The position numbers and the translations under genes are program-made. From assembly GCF_025148285.1 (NCBI RefSeq), contig NZ_CP102268.1:2583001-2647000 (forward strand): a stretch of DNA of 64,000 bases. Reading direction: 5' to 3'. The number at the start of each line of letters is the position of its first letter. Position 1 is the stretch's first letter. This document shows positions 45,265 through 53,237 of this stretch, in pieces. The notes under the pieces were generated by a model. That model was not told where the DNA came from, searched no databases, and saw only the letters and a program-made list of their open reading frames with translations. This stretch comes from Marvinbryantia formatexigens DSM 14469 (GTDB lineage: Bacteria; Bacillota; Clostridia; Lachnospirales; Lachnospiraceae).

Positions 45265-45278
45265 AGGAGGAAAATTCT

Positions 45279-47021
45279 ATGGGTAAGATAAAAGCAAAAT
45301 TCCGGGACGGGACAATCAATATTCCGGGGCTGCTCCTGAAGCTTCTTTTGATATGGTTTATTCTCTCCTTTCTGGTTTTTCCGAATGTAAATCTGATTTT
45401 GAAGGTATTTATTAAGGACGGTCAATTTTCTTTGGAAGCTATTCCGAAGATTATGAAATCTGCAAGAGCAATAAAAAGTTTAAAAAACAGCTTTTTATTA
45501 GCATTTGATTCTATTGTTACCGTAAATATTTCAGGTATTCTGATCGTTCTGTTTACAGAGTATTTTGACATTAAAGGCTCTAAGCTGTTAAGCATGGGAT
45601 TTATGACCACCTTGATTTATGGAGGGGTGGTTCTCGTCACCGGTTACAAATTTGTTTATGGAGAAACCGGAATTGTTACAAAGGTACTTCTGCAGTTCTT
45701 TCCTGATATGGATCCGCAGTGGTTTGTGGGTTTTTGGGCAGTACTGTTTATTATGACATTTTCCGGCACGTCAAATCATATGATGTTTTTGACAAATGCA
45801 ATCCGGAATCTGGATTACCATACCATTGAGGCAGCAAAAAATATGGGAGCGTCACAGATGTCCATTCTGTTTAAAATAGTGCTTCCTACGCTGAAGCCAA
45901 CCATATTTGCTATTACGATTCTGACATTTATTGCAGCATTGAGTACGATGTCTGGTCCGTTGATTGTAGGAGGACCCGATTTCCAGACGATTAATCCGAT
46001 GATTAAAACTTTTGCCGATATGAATGGTTCGCGTGATATTGCAGCACTGCTGGCAATTATTCTGGGTCTGGCTACGTCGATTCTTCTGTTTATTATGCAG
46101 AAAATTGAGAAAAAGGGAAATTACATTTCTGTATCAAAGACCAAGGCAAGAATGGTTAAGCAGAAAATTGAAAATCCGGTACTGAATGTTATTGCACACA
46201 TTGTGGCTTATGTGATGTTTGTCATCTACATGCTTCCGATTATCAATGTCGTTGTATTTTCTTTTACGGATGGGTTGACTATTAAAACGGGGCAACTGAG
46301 AGCGGATTCGTTTACTCTGGAAAACTATGCGAAACTATTTCGTTCTTCGACAGCGTACAAACCATATCTGGTCAGTATCGTGTATTCTCTGGCAGCAGCA
46401 TTGATTGTCGCGGTAATCTGTATTGCAGTTGCAAGAATTGTGACGAAGGCGAAGCATAAATGGGACAAGCTTTATGAACCGCTTATTCTGATCCCGTGGC
46501 TTCTTCCTTCGACCATGATTGCACTGGGTCTGATGATGACATATGACGAACCGCGTATCAACGTAATGAATAAGGTCCTGGTTGCTACTACAGTGATTAT
46601 GCTGATTGCATATATCATTATTAAGATTCCATTTTCTTACCGGATGATCCGTGCAGCGTTCGTCGGTCTCGATGGAAACATGGAAGAAGCTGCCCAGGTT
46701 ATGGGCGCAAAGCCGTTTTACACAATGCGCAAGGTAATTTTGCCGGTAATCATGCCGGTTGTGCTTTCAGTTATTGTATTGAATTTTAACAGCCTGTTAT
46801 CGGAGTACGATTTATCTGTATTTCTGTATCATCCATTGTTTAAGCCACTGGGTATTGTGATTAAATCGGCAACGGATGAAACGGCTACGACGGATGCACA
46901 GGCAATGGCATTTGTTTATACAGTGATTCTGATGATTATTTCCACCATTGCTCTCTGGCTTGGTAGGTATGACGGAATCAGTACGATAAAAAAATTTTTT
47001 GCAAAAAAGAAAAAGAGGTAA
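45279..47021 (+). CDS. ABC transporter permease, two fused MetI domains (AfuB/FbpB type)
   Basis: A 580-residue permease with about 12 helices in two halves. Each half has an EAA loop: IEAAKNMGASQMSILFKIVLP in the first and MEEAAQVMGAKPFYTMRKVILP in the second (first 20 residues as landmarks). This doubled layout is standard for FbpB, AfuB and ThiP importers. AAAGGAGG precedes the start. It works with the upstream receptor and ATPase. Confidence 0.93.
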   Translation: MGKIKAKFRDGTINIPGLLLKLLLIWFILSFLVFPNVNLILKVFIKDGQFSLEAIPKIMKSARAIKSLKNSFLLAFDSIVTVNISGILIVLFTEYFDIKGSKLLSMGFMTTLIYGGVVLVTGYKFVYGETGIVTKVLLQFFPDMDPQWFVGFWAVLFIMTFSGTSNHMMFLTNAIRNLDYHTIEAAKNMGASQMSILFKIVLPTLKPTIFAITILTFIAALSTMSGPLIVGGPDFQTINPMIKTFADMNGSRDIAALLAIILGLATSILLFIMQKIEKKGNYISVSKTKARMVKQKIENPVLNVIAHIVAYVMFVIYMLPIINVVVFSFTDGLTIKTGQLRADSFTLENYAKLFRSSTAYKPYLVSIVYSLAAALIVAVICIAVARIVTKAKHKWDKLYEPLILIPWLLPSTMIALGLMMTYDEPRINVMNKVLVATTVIMLIAYIIIKIPFSYRMIRAAFVGLDGNMEEAAQVMGAKPFYTMRKVILPVIMPVVLSVIVLNFNSLLSEYDLSVFLYHPLFKPLGIVIKSATDETATTDAQAMAFVYTVILMIISTIALWLGRYDGISTIKKFFAKKKKR

Positions 47022-47027
47022 GAGATT

Positions 47028-47849
47028 ATGAGAACTGTGTCTGAATTAAAAAAGGAAAAGGGAATTCTGATTGCGGCTCACAGAGGAACCTGGGGAGGGA
47101 ATATTCCTCCCAATACGATTGCCGCTTTTGATATTGCGTTAAAAGATGGAGCGGATATTCTGGAGATGGATCTATTTAAGAGTCTGGATGGAGAAATTTT
47201 TGTTTTTCATACAGGAAAAGAACCTGCCCATCTGGACCGCCATTTTAATATTGAAACGATGACTGCTGCAGAGATCAGAAAACTGAGACTGTGCAATGGA
47301 GATCTGGTAGAAACCTTTGTGCCGCTGAATTCTTTTGACGAAGTGCTGGAGCATTATAAAAATAAATGCATCCTGAATCTGGACAGATGCATAGGATTTG
47401 TAGGAGATGTGATACATGCGGTAAAAAGGCATAATATGCTGGATCAGATACTGCTGAAATGCGATCCTTCAGAACAGGCGCTGAAGCTGGTGGAAAACTA
47501 CGCGCCCACTGTGGAATTTATGCCTATTTTTAAAGAAGAGGATACGGCCTCGGAGAAAATTGAACATATGAATATTAATTATATCGGTGCAGAGCTTGTA
47601 TTTGAAAAGGAAACATCGCATCTTGCACAGGATTCTTACATTGAAATGATGCACAAAAAGGGCAGAATTTTATGGGGAAATGCCATTGTATATTCCAGCC
47701 GCGTGTTGCTGGCAGCGGGGCATAACGATGATGTTTCGCTTGCCGGAAATCCGGAAAGGGGATGGGGATGGCTGGCGGACAAGGGCTTTGACATTATCCA
47801 GACGGACTGGACACGTCACTGCGCAGATTATCTGAATAATCGTATGTAG
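47028..47849 (+). CDS. Glycerophosphodiester phosphodiesterase
   Basis: A 273-residue TIM-barrel GDPD enzyme, cytosolic. Catalytic and metal residues are present: His18-Arg19 in AAHRGTWGG, Asn29-Thr30, Glu46 and Asp48 in ILEMDLFKS, and His61 in FVFHTGKEP. It cleaves glycerophosphodiesters to glycerol 3-phosphate and an alcohol, or acts on a related cyclic or sugar phosphodiester. It follows the permease by six bases, so the imported ligand is probably its substrate. Length is near the 240-270 norm. Confidence 0.9.
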   Translation: MRTVSELKKEKGILIAAHRGTWGGNIPPNTIAAFDIALKDGADILEMDLFKSLDGEIFVFHTGKEPAHLDRHFNIETMTAAEIRKLRLCNGDLVETFVPLNSFDEVLEHYKNKCILNLDRCIGFVGDVIHAVKRHNMLDQILLKCDPSEQALKLVENYAPTVEFMPIFKEEDTASEKIEHMNINYIGAELVFEKETSHLAQDSYIEMMHKKGRILWGNAIVYSSRVLLAAGHNDDVSLAGNPERGWGWLADKGFDIIQTDWTRHCADYLNNRM

Positions 47850-47861
47850 CAGAGGTCTGAG

Positions 47862-48557
47862 ATGGAAAGAATTCGGTTTCTGGGATGCGGGTCAGCGTTT
47901 AATCCGCTGTTGGGAAATACAAGCGCCTATTTTATAATGGAAGATTCTCTGGTTTTAATTGATGCGGGAGAGACGGTTTTTTCAAAGCTGTATAAAATGA
48001 AATTACTGGAATCCTGCCCGGAAATCTTTATCATCATTACACATACGCATAGTGATCATGTGGGGAGCCTGCCTTCAATCATTTCTTATACATACTATGT
48101 GTTGGGAAAAAGGGTAAATATCTTCTATCCGGAAAAATCTTTAGCTGTCCTGTTAGATATGATGGGAATTGTGCGGGAGGCATACGTGCTGTCGGTTGAC
48201 AGGGATTTTTGTATCGGAAGTGTTGCGGTTCATGCGCTTTCTGTAAAGCATGAGGAAAACATTGGCTGTTATGGCTATTTGCTGGAATTTCCGGACGCAA
48301 AAATCTATTACAGCGGTGATTCTTATGAAATCCCGGATAGGGTGATTAAGGGATTTCTTGCAGGCGAAATAAAAAAGATTTATCAGGATACGACAGAATA
48401 TGAGACAGAGCGTCTGTCTCACTGTCCGTTGAGTATGCTGGAATCGCTTTTTCCTGTTCAGATGAGAAAGAATATTTATTGTATGCATTTCTCGAATGAT
48501 TTTATGAAAAAGCTTGAAGAAAAAGGTTTTAATTATGTGAAAGTGGAAGAAACCTAA
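47862..48557 (+). CDS. Metallo-beta-lactamase fold hydrolase
   Basis: A 231-residue MBL-fold protein. The metal motif HTHSDH runs from His61 to His66, with further ligands in HALSVKHEEN, YYSGDSYEIP and the C-terminal YCMHFSND. The N-terminal RIRFLGCGSAFNPLLGNTSA resembles RNase Z-like and PhnP-like phosphodiesterases. No signal peptide. It follows the GDPD gene by 12 bases; two phosphodiesterase-type enzymes in one operon suggest stepwise breakdown of a phosphodiester. The precise reaction is unknown. Confidence 0.82.
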   Translation: MERIRFLGCGSAFNPLLGNTSAYFIMEDSLVLIDAGETVFSKLYKMKLLESCPEIFIIITHTHSDHVGSLPSIISYTYYVLGKRVNIFYPEKSLAVLLDMMGIVREAYVLSVDRDFCIGSVAVHALSVKHEENIGCYGYLLEFPDAKIYYSGDSYEIPDRVIKGFLAGEIKKIYQDTTEYETERLSHCPLSMLESLFPVQMRKNIYCMHFSNDFMKKLEEKGFNYVKVEET

Positions 48558-48590
48558 GATGAGAGGATTCCGGATAAGAGGTTTTATAAA

Positions 48591-49280
48591 ATGAGTATAG
48601 AAATATGGGGGAATTCTGTAAATAATCTGAGTATAGTCACAATGCTCCTGCGCATCGCGTTGTCAATGATTTGCGGTGGAGTGATAGAACTGGAACGGGG
48701 AAAAGCGAACCAGCCTGCCGGGATGAGGACCTATATGCTGGTTAGTCTGGGAGCCTGCATTGTTATGATTACGGGAGAGTTTGTGTATTACAAGTTTGCT
48801 ACCGGAGACCCGGCGCGGCTTGGGGCGCAGGTAATCAGCGGAATCGGTTTTCTCGGAGCCGGTAGTATTGTTATATCCGGGAAATTAAGAATACGCGGAC
48901 TGACGACAGCGGCAGGGCTGTGGGTATCCGCCTGCATCGGACTTGTTATCGGGATTGGCTTTTTTGAATGTGGAATTGCCGCTACACTTGCTGTTTATGT
49001 GACAATGGGAACCTTTAAAAGAGTGGAGGACAGGATTACTTTTCATAATGGATGGTTCAGCGTTTATGTCCAGCTCGGAGATATCTCAAATCTTACGGAT
49101 TTTTACAATGGAATCAATGCTCTGGGTATGAAGATTGGAGAAGTACAGATATTTGAGAAAAAACATGAATTTAAAGGTGCGGTTATATCCATTCAAAATT
49201 GTATACATGAGGACAGAGAGGATGTGCTGGGGAAAATTGAAATGATACATGGGGTGGAAAAGGTAAACTTTATATCCTGA
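48591..49280 (+). CDS. MgtC/SapB family membrane protein
   Basis: A 229-residue protein. The first 140 residues carry four to five helices with the MgtC signature: GVIELERGKANQPAGMRTYM, GIGFLGAGSIVISGK and IRGLTTAAGLWVSACIGL. A C-terminal soluble ACT-like domain follows. MgtC in pathogens controls phosphate uptake and the F1F0 ATPase during Mg2+ starvation; here it ends an operon of probable organophosphate uptake, which fits a phosphate/Mg2+ balance role. A strong terminator follows. Confidence 0.9.
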   Translation: MSIEIWGNSVNNLSIVTMLLRIALSMICGGVIELERGKANQPAGMRTYMLVSLGACIVMITGEFVYYKFATGDPARLGAQVISGIGFLGAGSIVISGKLRIRGLTTAAGLWVSACIGLVIGIGFFECGIAATLAVYVTMGTFKRVEDRITFHNGWFSVYVQLGDISNLTDFYNGINALGMKIGEVQIFEKKHEFKGAVISIQNCIHEDREDVLGKIEMIHGVEKVNFIS

Positions 49281-49292
49281 CGATAGCAGAGC

Positions 49293-49342
49293 AGAAGCGG
49301 TTCGATTATTTTAGAAGTAAAATAAGGAAACCGCTTCTTTTG
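49293..49342 (+). terminator. Terminator of the AfuABC-GDPD-MgtC operon
   Basis: Outer stem AGAAGCGGTT (49293-49302) with AACCGCTTCT (49329-49338) and inner stem TTATTTTA with TAAAATAA, then TTTTG. Confidence 0.92.
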
Positions 49343-49423
49343 TTCATAATGTATCATGCAATATTTCTGGCGGTATGACATATGTGGCATACGGGAAAAA
49401 CATTGCTTCTGCGTGTCCGGGAT

Positions 49424-49933
49424 TTATACCGGGGAGCATACTTTGCCATACAGCCACAAATCATATACACGATTGTTTTTAAAGACAGCGCTGCGCTGTA
49501 CCCCCTCTTTTAAAAAGCCATTCTTTTCCAGCACCTTCTGCGATGCGATATTGGGGGCATATACCAGACCGGTAATGCGGATAATGTCCAGCGTGGAAAA
49601 GGCTTCTTCGCAGATTATCCGGACGGCTTCCGTCATGATGCCCTTTGAGCGGTAAGCATCCAGCAGCATATATCCGATTTCCGCGTCTTTGCGGTAGACA
49701 TCCGCCTTCTGCTCCACCGAGATATTTCCGACGATTTCTCCGTCTGCGACGATTGCGCGGAACACGCCGTCTTTTCCCTCATGCTCAGATACTATTTCAA
49801 GCCACGATACCGCGTCGGCCTCTGTATATGGGGAGGGCAGGCGGTCAGATAAATAAGAACGGTCCGCTTCATCACATATTTTCGCCAGAATGTGCTTATC
49901 CTCTAAACTCCATTTTTTCAGTTCGATGTGCAT
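49424..49933 (-). CDS. GNAT family N-acetyltransferase (RimJ/RimL type)
   Basis: A 169-residue acetyltransferase using acetyl-CoA. Features: MHIELKKWSLEDKHILAKIC at the N terminus, the GNISVEQKADVYRKDAEIGY strand pair, the acetyl-CoA loop AYRSKGIMTEAVRII and the C-terminal NIASQKVLEKNGFLKEG of the RimJ/L group. GGAGGTGG lies before its ATG on the minus strand. It converges with the MgtC operon. Acceptor is unknown (protein N terminus or small amine). Confidence 0.92.
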   Translation of the reverse strand: MHIELKKWSLEDKHILAKICDEADRSYLSDRLPSPYTEADAVSWLEIVSEHEGKDGVFRAIVADGEIVGNISVEQKADVYRKDAEIGYMLLDAYRSKGIMTEAVRIICEEAFSTLDIIRITGLVYAPNIASQKVLEKNGFLKEGVQRSAVFKNNRVYDLWLYGKVCSPV

Positions 49934-50058
49934 GAATCATCCACCTCCGTCTTCATGAGCTGTATTTCATATTTCTTATTTTACTCGCGGGAAGCAGATA
50001 AAGCAAGGAAAACATGGAATTTCCTGTGGATGGAGCGAACAGTAATCAGAAATATATG

Positions 50059-50087
50059 TTTAAAAAGCCTGATGCGTATGCTACAAT
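50059..50087 (+). promoter_or_regulatory. Promoter of the ABC transporter pair
   Basis: Weak -35 TTTAAA at 50059-50064, 17-base spacer, extended -10 TGCTACAAT (hexamer 50082-50087). It makes the start at 50143, not the earlier open frame at 50014, the likely one. Confidence 0.55.
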
Positions 50088-50142
50088 AATTCTATATGAA
50101 GTAAGTGCATACCTTGTTTTATTTCCGGGAGAGGATATTGCT

Positions 50143-50949
50143 ATGGTAGATGCCATTGAATTTAGAAATGTGACGTATGCGTATAAAAGAGTACCGGCAC
50201 TGGATAACCTGTCATTTCGGATACCAGAAAATAGTATTGTTGGAATGATTGGCGCTAACGGAGCGGGAAAAACAACTGCTATCCGTCTTATGATACGTTA
50301 TTTGCAGCCGGACAGGGGAAGTATTTTATACAAAGGGCAGGATATTTATTCGTTGTTGGGGAAAAACCATATGTTACATGGAAAATGGAACTGTGGGAAT
50401 AAGAAAAGCAGAATGCAGTCCGGTGGGGGATATCCAATTACATATATTCCGGATTTGCCGGTTGTTTTTGAAGAACTGACGGTGCTGGAGCATCTGGCAT
50501 TTATTGGAGCTATGTATCATACAGAAGAAAGAATAGATGATTTGACGGATTTATTTGAGCTGAAAGCACATCTGGATAAGGTGCCGGGCATTTTGTCAAA
50601 AGGGACACGTCAGAAGCTTTCTATTGCCTGTGCATTGCTGAGAGAATATGAAATATTGCTGGCTGATGAACCGTTTTCTGGTCTTGACCCGAAGCAGATC
50701 AGTGTTCTGAAGGAGAGGATACTGGAAGAAAAGTGCAAAGGAAAAACGGTGATTCTATCCACTCATTTATTAAGTTTGATTGAAAGCATCTGTGATTATT
50801 ATGTGCTGATTGACAGAGGAAGGCTGTTATGCCAGGGAAGCCTTGCAGAACTGATGGAATTGCAGGGCTTGTCGTCATTGGAAAAGATTTATCTGCAGTT
50901 GTCCAGCCAGGAAGTCGGGGAAACAGAAGAAACAGAGACAGAAGATTGA
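50143..50949 (+). CDS. ABC transporter ATP-binding protein (EcsA/bacteriocin-export type)
   Basis: A 268-residue ATPase. Walker A is GANGAGKTT and Walker B ILLADEPFSGLDP. The signature is LSKGTRQK instead of LSGGQ, a known variant in the EcsA/NatA-like group. Between Walker A and the Q-loop region there is a polar stretch (YSLLGKNHMLHGKWNCGNKK, residues about 67-86) before ITYIPDLPVVFEELTVLEHL. The GGGAGAGG site selects this ATG. It pairs with the membrane gene 20 bases downstream. Cargo unknown. Confidence 0.85.
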   Translation: MVDAIEFRNVTYAYKRVPALDNLSFRIPENSIVGMIGANGAGKTTAIRLMIRYLQPDRGSILYKGQDIYSLLGKNHMLHGKWNCGNKKSRMQSGGGYPITYIPDLPVVFEELTVLEHLAFIGAMYHTEERIDDLTDLFELKAHLDKVPGILSKGTRQKLSIACALLREYEILLADEPFSGLDPKQISVLKERILEEKCKGKTVILSTHLLSLIESICDYYVLIDRGRLLCQGSLAELMELQGLSSLEKIYLQLSSQEVGETEETETED

Positions 50950-50968
50950 GGGAGCGTGTGAGAACAAT

Positions 50969-52219
50969 ATGTTCAGATATTTTTGGCTGGAATCGTTCAG
51001 GGAAACAAAAATCCAGATAAAAAATTATCGGTTAGAACTGCTTGGTCTTGTCCTGTCAGGTGGAATATTTTTGAAGATAATTCTTACGTGGGGAACAGTA
51101 GCTGCTGCTTTATCTGGTGAGAAAAAGACAGTAGTCTGGGGAGTTTTTTGTCTGGTTTGCTTTTTTTATCTTATCCAGCATAAGAATCCAGTATTTTCCA
51201 TAAATCCGGCGGCAATCCATTACTTTTTTAATTCTCCCTTTTTAAAATATGTGATGTTGCTTGCGGTATTAAAAACCGTATGCGTAAGGGCGGTTATTTC
51301 GATGGCTCTGGCAAGTGTGCTTTATAGGAAGGATATTTTAGGAAACCTGTTGCCATTGCTGTGCATATTTACCTACCTGATACTTATTGCGTGTGTTCAA
51401 TGGCAGAAATTTAATGGCAGGCATCCGGTGATTCTCTGTGGGATTTATTTGTGTTCCAGCGGGCTGTTTCTCTGGATACAGCAAATGGAAAACCCGGCAT
51501 TTGTAATAGTTATGCTTTTATGGCTTGTTCTGGTGGGAATCTATACGTGCAGAACAGATATAAAATGGGGGAAATATTTTGCGGCACTGTCTTATATGGA
51601 AAAAGTGAATTTTGCCGGAAGACACCGGAATACTGCAGCAATGCAGCAGCTTGCGGCGGAGCATTCTGCACGAAAAGAGCATTACATATATCTGTATTCT
51701 CTTCCATTATGCAGGCGAACAGCTCTGATTTGTAAAGCGTTTATAGAAACTATCAGGACGGGGAAAAATGTAATTCTGGTGATGGCGTTTTTACTTTTTT
51801 GTTCGGTAATTCTCACAAAGACGATGGTTTTTGCAGATGTGCCGCTTCTTGGTGATCCGTATGCTGCACGTCTGATAGCAATGTTTATATTTTCTACTTT
51901 CATTGCAAATATAAAAGAGGTATATGCCAGGCAGATTCTGTCAATTACAGAAAAGCATAAAAAAGGTTTTTTTATTCCATATTCTTTTACAGAAATCGTT
52001 GCAAGCTATGCACTGGTCTGTTATATGAGTATGGTGATGCTTGTAGTGCCATTTGGCATGATAATGGAAGCTGGATGCAAAAATATTCTGCTTTTTCTTA
52101 TGGTGCTTCTTGCAGTAATGCTTCTGTTTTTTTCAGCCATGCGCCGGGAGCGGATGCTTCGGCTGTGCAATATACTGACCAATATTGTTATTTTTGCCTG
52201 TTCTGGGATGCTGTTTTAA
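50969..52219 (+). CDS. ABC transporter membrane protein (EcsB-like)
   Basis: A 416-residue protein with about ten hydrophobic helices and no domain I can name with certainty. Its N terminus FRYFWLESFRETKIQIKNY and paired ATPase gene fit the EcsB-type permease that partners an EcsA ATPase. EcsAB acts in secretion or peptide export. Several long hydrophobic runs (for example VVWGVFCLVCFFYLIQ) alternate with basic loops. It is the last gene before a hairpin terminator. Confidence 0.65.
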   Translation: MFRYFWLESFRETKIQIKNYRLELLGLVLSGGIFLKIILTWGTVAAALSGEKKTVVWGVFCLVCFFYLIQHKNPVFSINPAAIHYFFNSPFLKYVMLLAVLKTVCVRAVISMALASVLYRKDILGNLLPLLCIFTYLILIACVQWQKFNGRHPVILCGIYLCSSGLFLWIQQMENPAFVIVMLLWLVLVGIYTCRTDIKWGKYFAALSYMEKVNFAGRHRNTAAMQQLAAEHSARKEHYIYLYSLPLCRRTALICKAFIETIRTGKNVILVMAFLLFCSVILTKTMVFADVPLLGDPYAARLIAMFIFSTFIANIKEVYARQILSITEKHKKGFFIPYSFTEIVASYALVCYMSMVMLVVPFGMIMEAGCKNILLFLMVLLAVMLLFFSAMRRERMLRLCNILTNIVIFACSGMLF

Positions 52220-52336
52220 GAATGAAATCTGGGGAATATTTAATGAATGAATAATATTCATTGACAAGCCATGAATTCTTTAAACAAGAAAAGAGAAATG
52301 AAATTTCTATGAAAAATAATTAATCGGGAAAAATGG

Positions 52337-52386
52337 GAAAACAGACCGCACAGGTTTCCTGTTAAGGGCTGTTTTCTCATTTTTAC
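52337..52386 (+). terminator. Terminator of the ABC transporter pair
   Basis: GAAAACAG (52337-52344) pairs with CTGTTTTC (52369-52376), with an inner ACAGG TTT CCTGT hairpin, followed by TCATTTTTAC. The 249-base gap to 52468 also holds the next hairpin. Confidence 0.75.
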
Positions 52387-52416
52387 GGATGTGCAAGCAA
52401 CATCAGCCGCAACTAA

Positions 52417-52440
52417 GGAAAGGTCCTCCGGACCTTTTTA
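52417..52440. terminator. Hairpin between convergent genes
   Basis: Perfect eight-base stem AAAGGTCC TCC GGACCTTT, then TT on the plus side. It lies 30 bases beyond the end of the minus-strand gene and may stop transcription from either direction. Confidence 0.65.
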
Positions 52441-52468
52441 CACATACACGGCAGGCGTAATCGGCGTT

Positions 52469-53122
52469 TTACCAGCGCCTGCAGCCGCGGTGACGGCATC
52501 TTCTGTGGTGCATTTCCTGGAAAAGAAGCACCTGGATAAAGTCGCCGAGCCAGTTCTGTCCGGGCGGGTAGCGGCGGCGACCCTCCTGGTTCATAGAGAA
52601 CATGTCGTCCTGGTCGTCTGTTTCTTCGACCGGATACCTGTCTTTTACCTTGTCGTAGATGTCGTCGGTTAGCATACGGATGCGCACGCGGTCCGGCATG
52701 GTGTCGAACATCATGCTGCCCTCATACTCCATGCTGTCGCAGACGCGTTCCACCTCCGCCATAATAATTTTGGCGATTTCCGGATACATTTCCTTCAGAC
52801 GCTGCCAGTCGCGCTCATTTTCCTCCTCCAGAAGAATATCGTCGCTTATGCGGGTGCGGGAATCCAGGCGCGCCCCGGTCCCCGTCTGTGGCATGGCAGA
52901 ATCCATGCGGGAAGCGCCGGGCAGCGGCATATCATCAGAATCCATACGCGCCATGCCGTTCTGCGGCATAGTCTGCTCCATATTTTTCATGGGACGCGGC
53001 ATCTCTGAACGCAGCCAGGAGGGCGGGATGGCGCCGGGAAGCTGCCCGTCATCCATCATCTGGTCGCATCTGGGATAGCAGGGGCATTGCCTTATACAAT
53101 TACAGGATTTTTTCCTATCCAC
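52469..53122 (-). CDS. Conserved Cys/Met-rich protein of unknown function
   Basis: A 217-residue protein that I do not recognise. The first 20 residues hold five Cys (RKKSCNCIRQCPCYPRC region). Residues about 30-85 are a low-complexity stretch rich in Met, Pro and Asp with MDS repeats. Residues 90-165 look like a helical domain (NERDWQRLKEMYPEIAKIIM, VERVCDSMEYEGSMMFD). The end is HHRRCRHRGCRRW, basic with two more Cys, preceded by YPPGQNWLGDFIQVLLFQEM. The start is a GTG after AAAAGGAGCC. Composition recalls spore-coat or metal-binding proteins, but that is only an impression. Confidence 0.75.
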   Translation of the reverse strand: MDRKKSCNCIRQCPCYPRCDQMMDDGQLPGAIPPSWLRSEMPRPMKNMEQTMPQNGMARMDSDDMPLPGASRMDSAMPQTGTGARLDSRTRISDDILLEEENERDWQRLKEMYPEIAKIIMAEVERVCDSMEYEGSMMFDTMPDRVRIRMLTDDIYDKVKDRYPVEETDDQDDMFSMNQEGRRRYPPGQNWLGDFIQVLLFQEMHHRRCRHRGCRRW

Positions 53123-53237
53123 AATAAAAGGCTCCTTTTGAGTGCTCCCTACATTATATGATTCCGAAAGATATTTGCTCCATGATGCTTTCGGATTTTT
53201 CTGCGCAGGGTGCTCTCAAAATCCTGGCATTCTGGCA

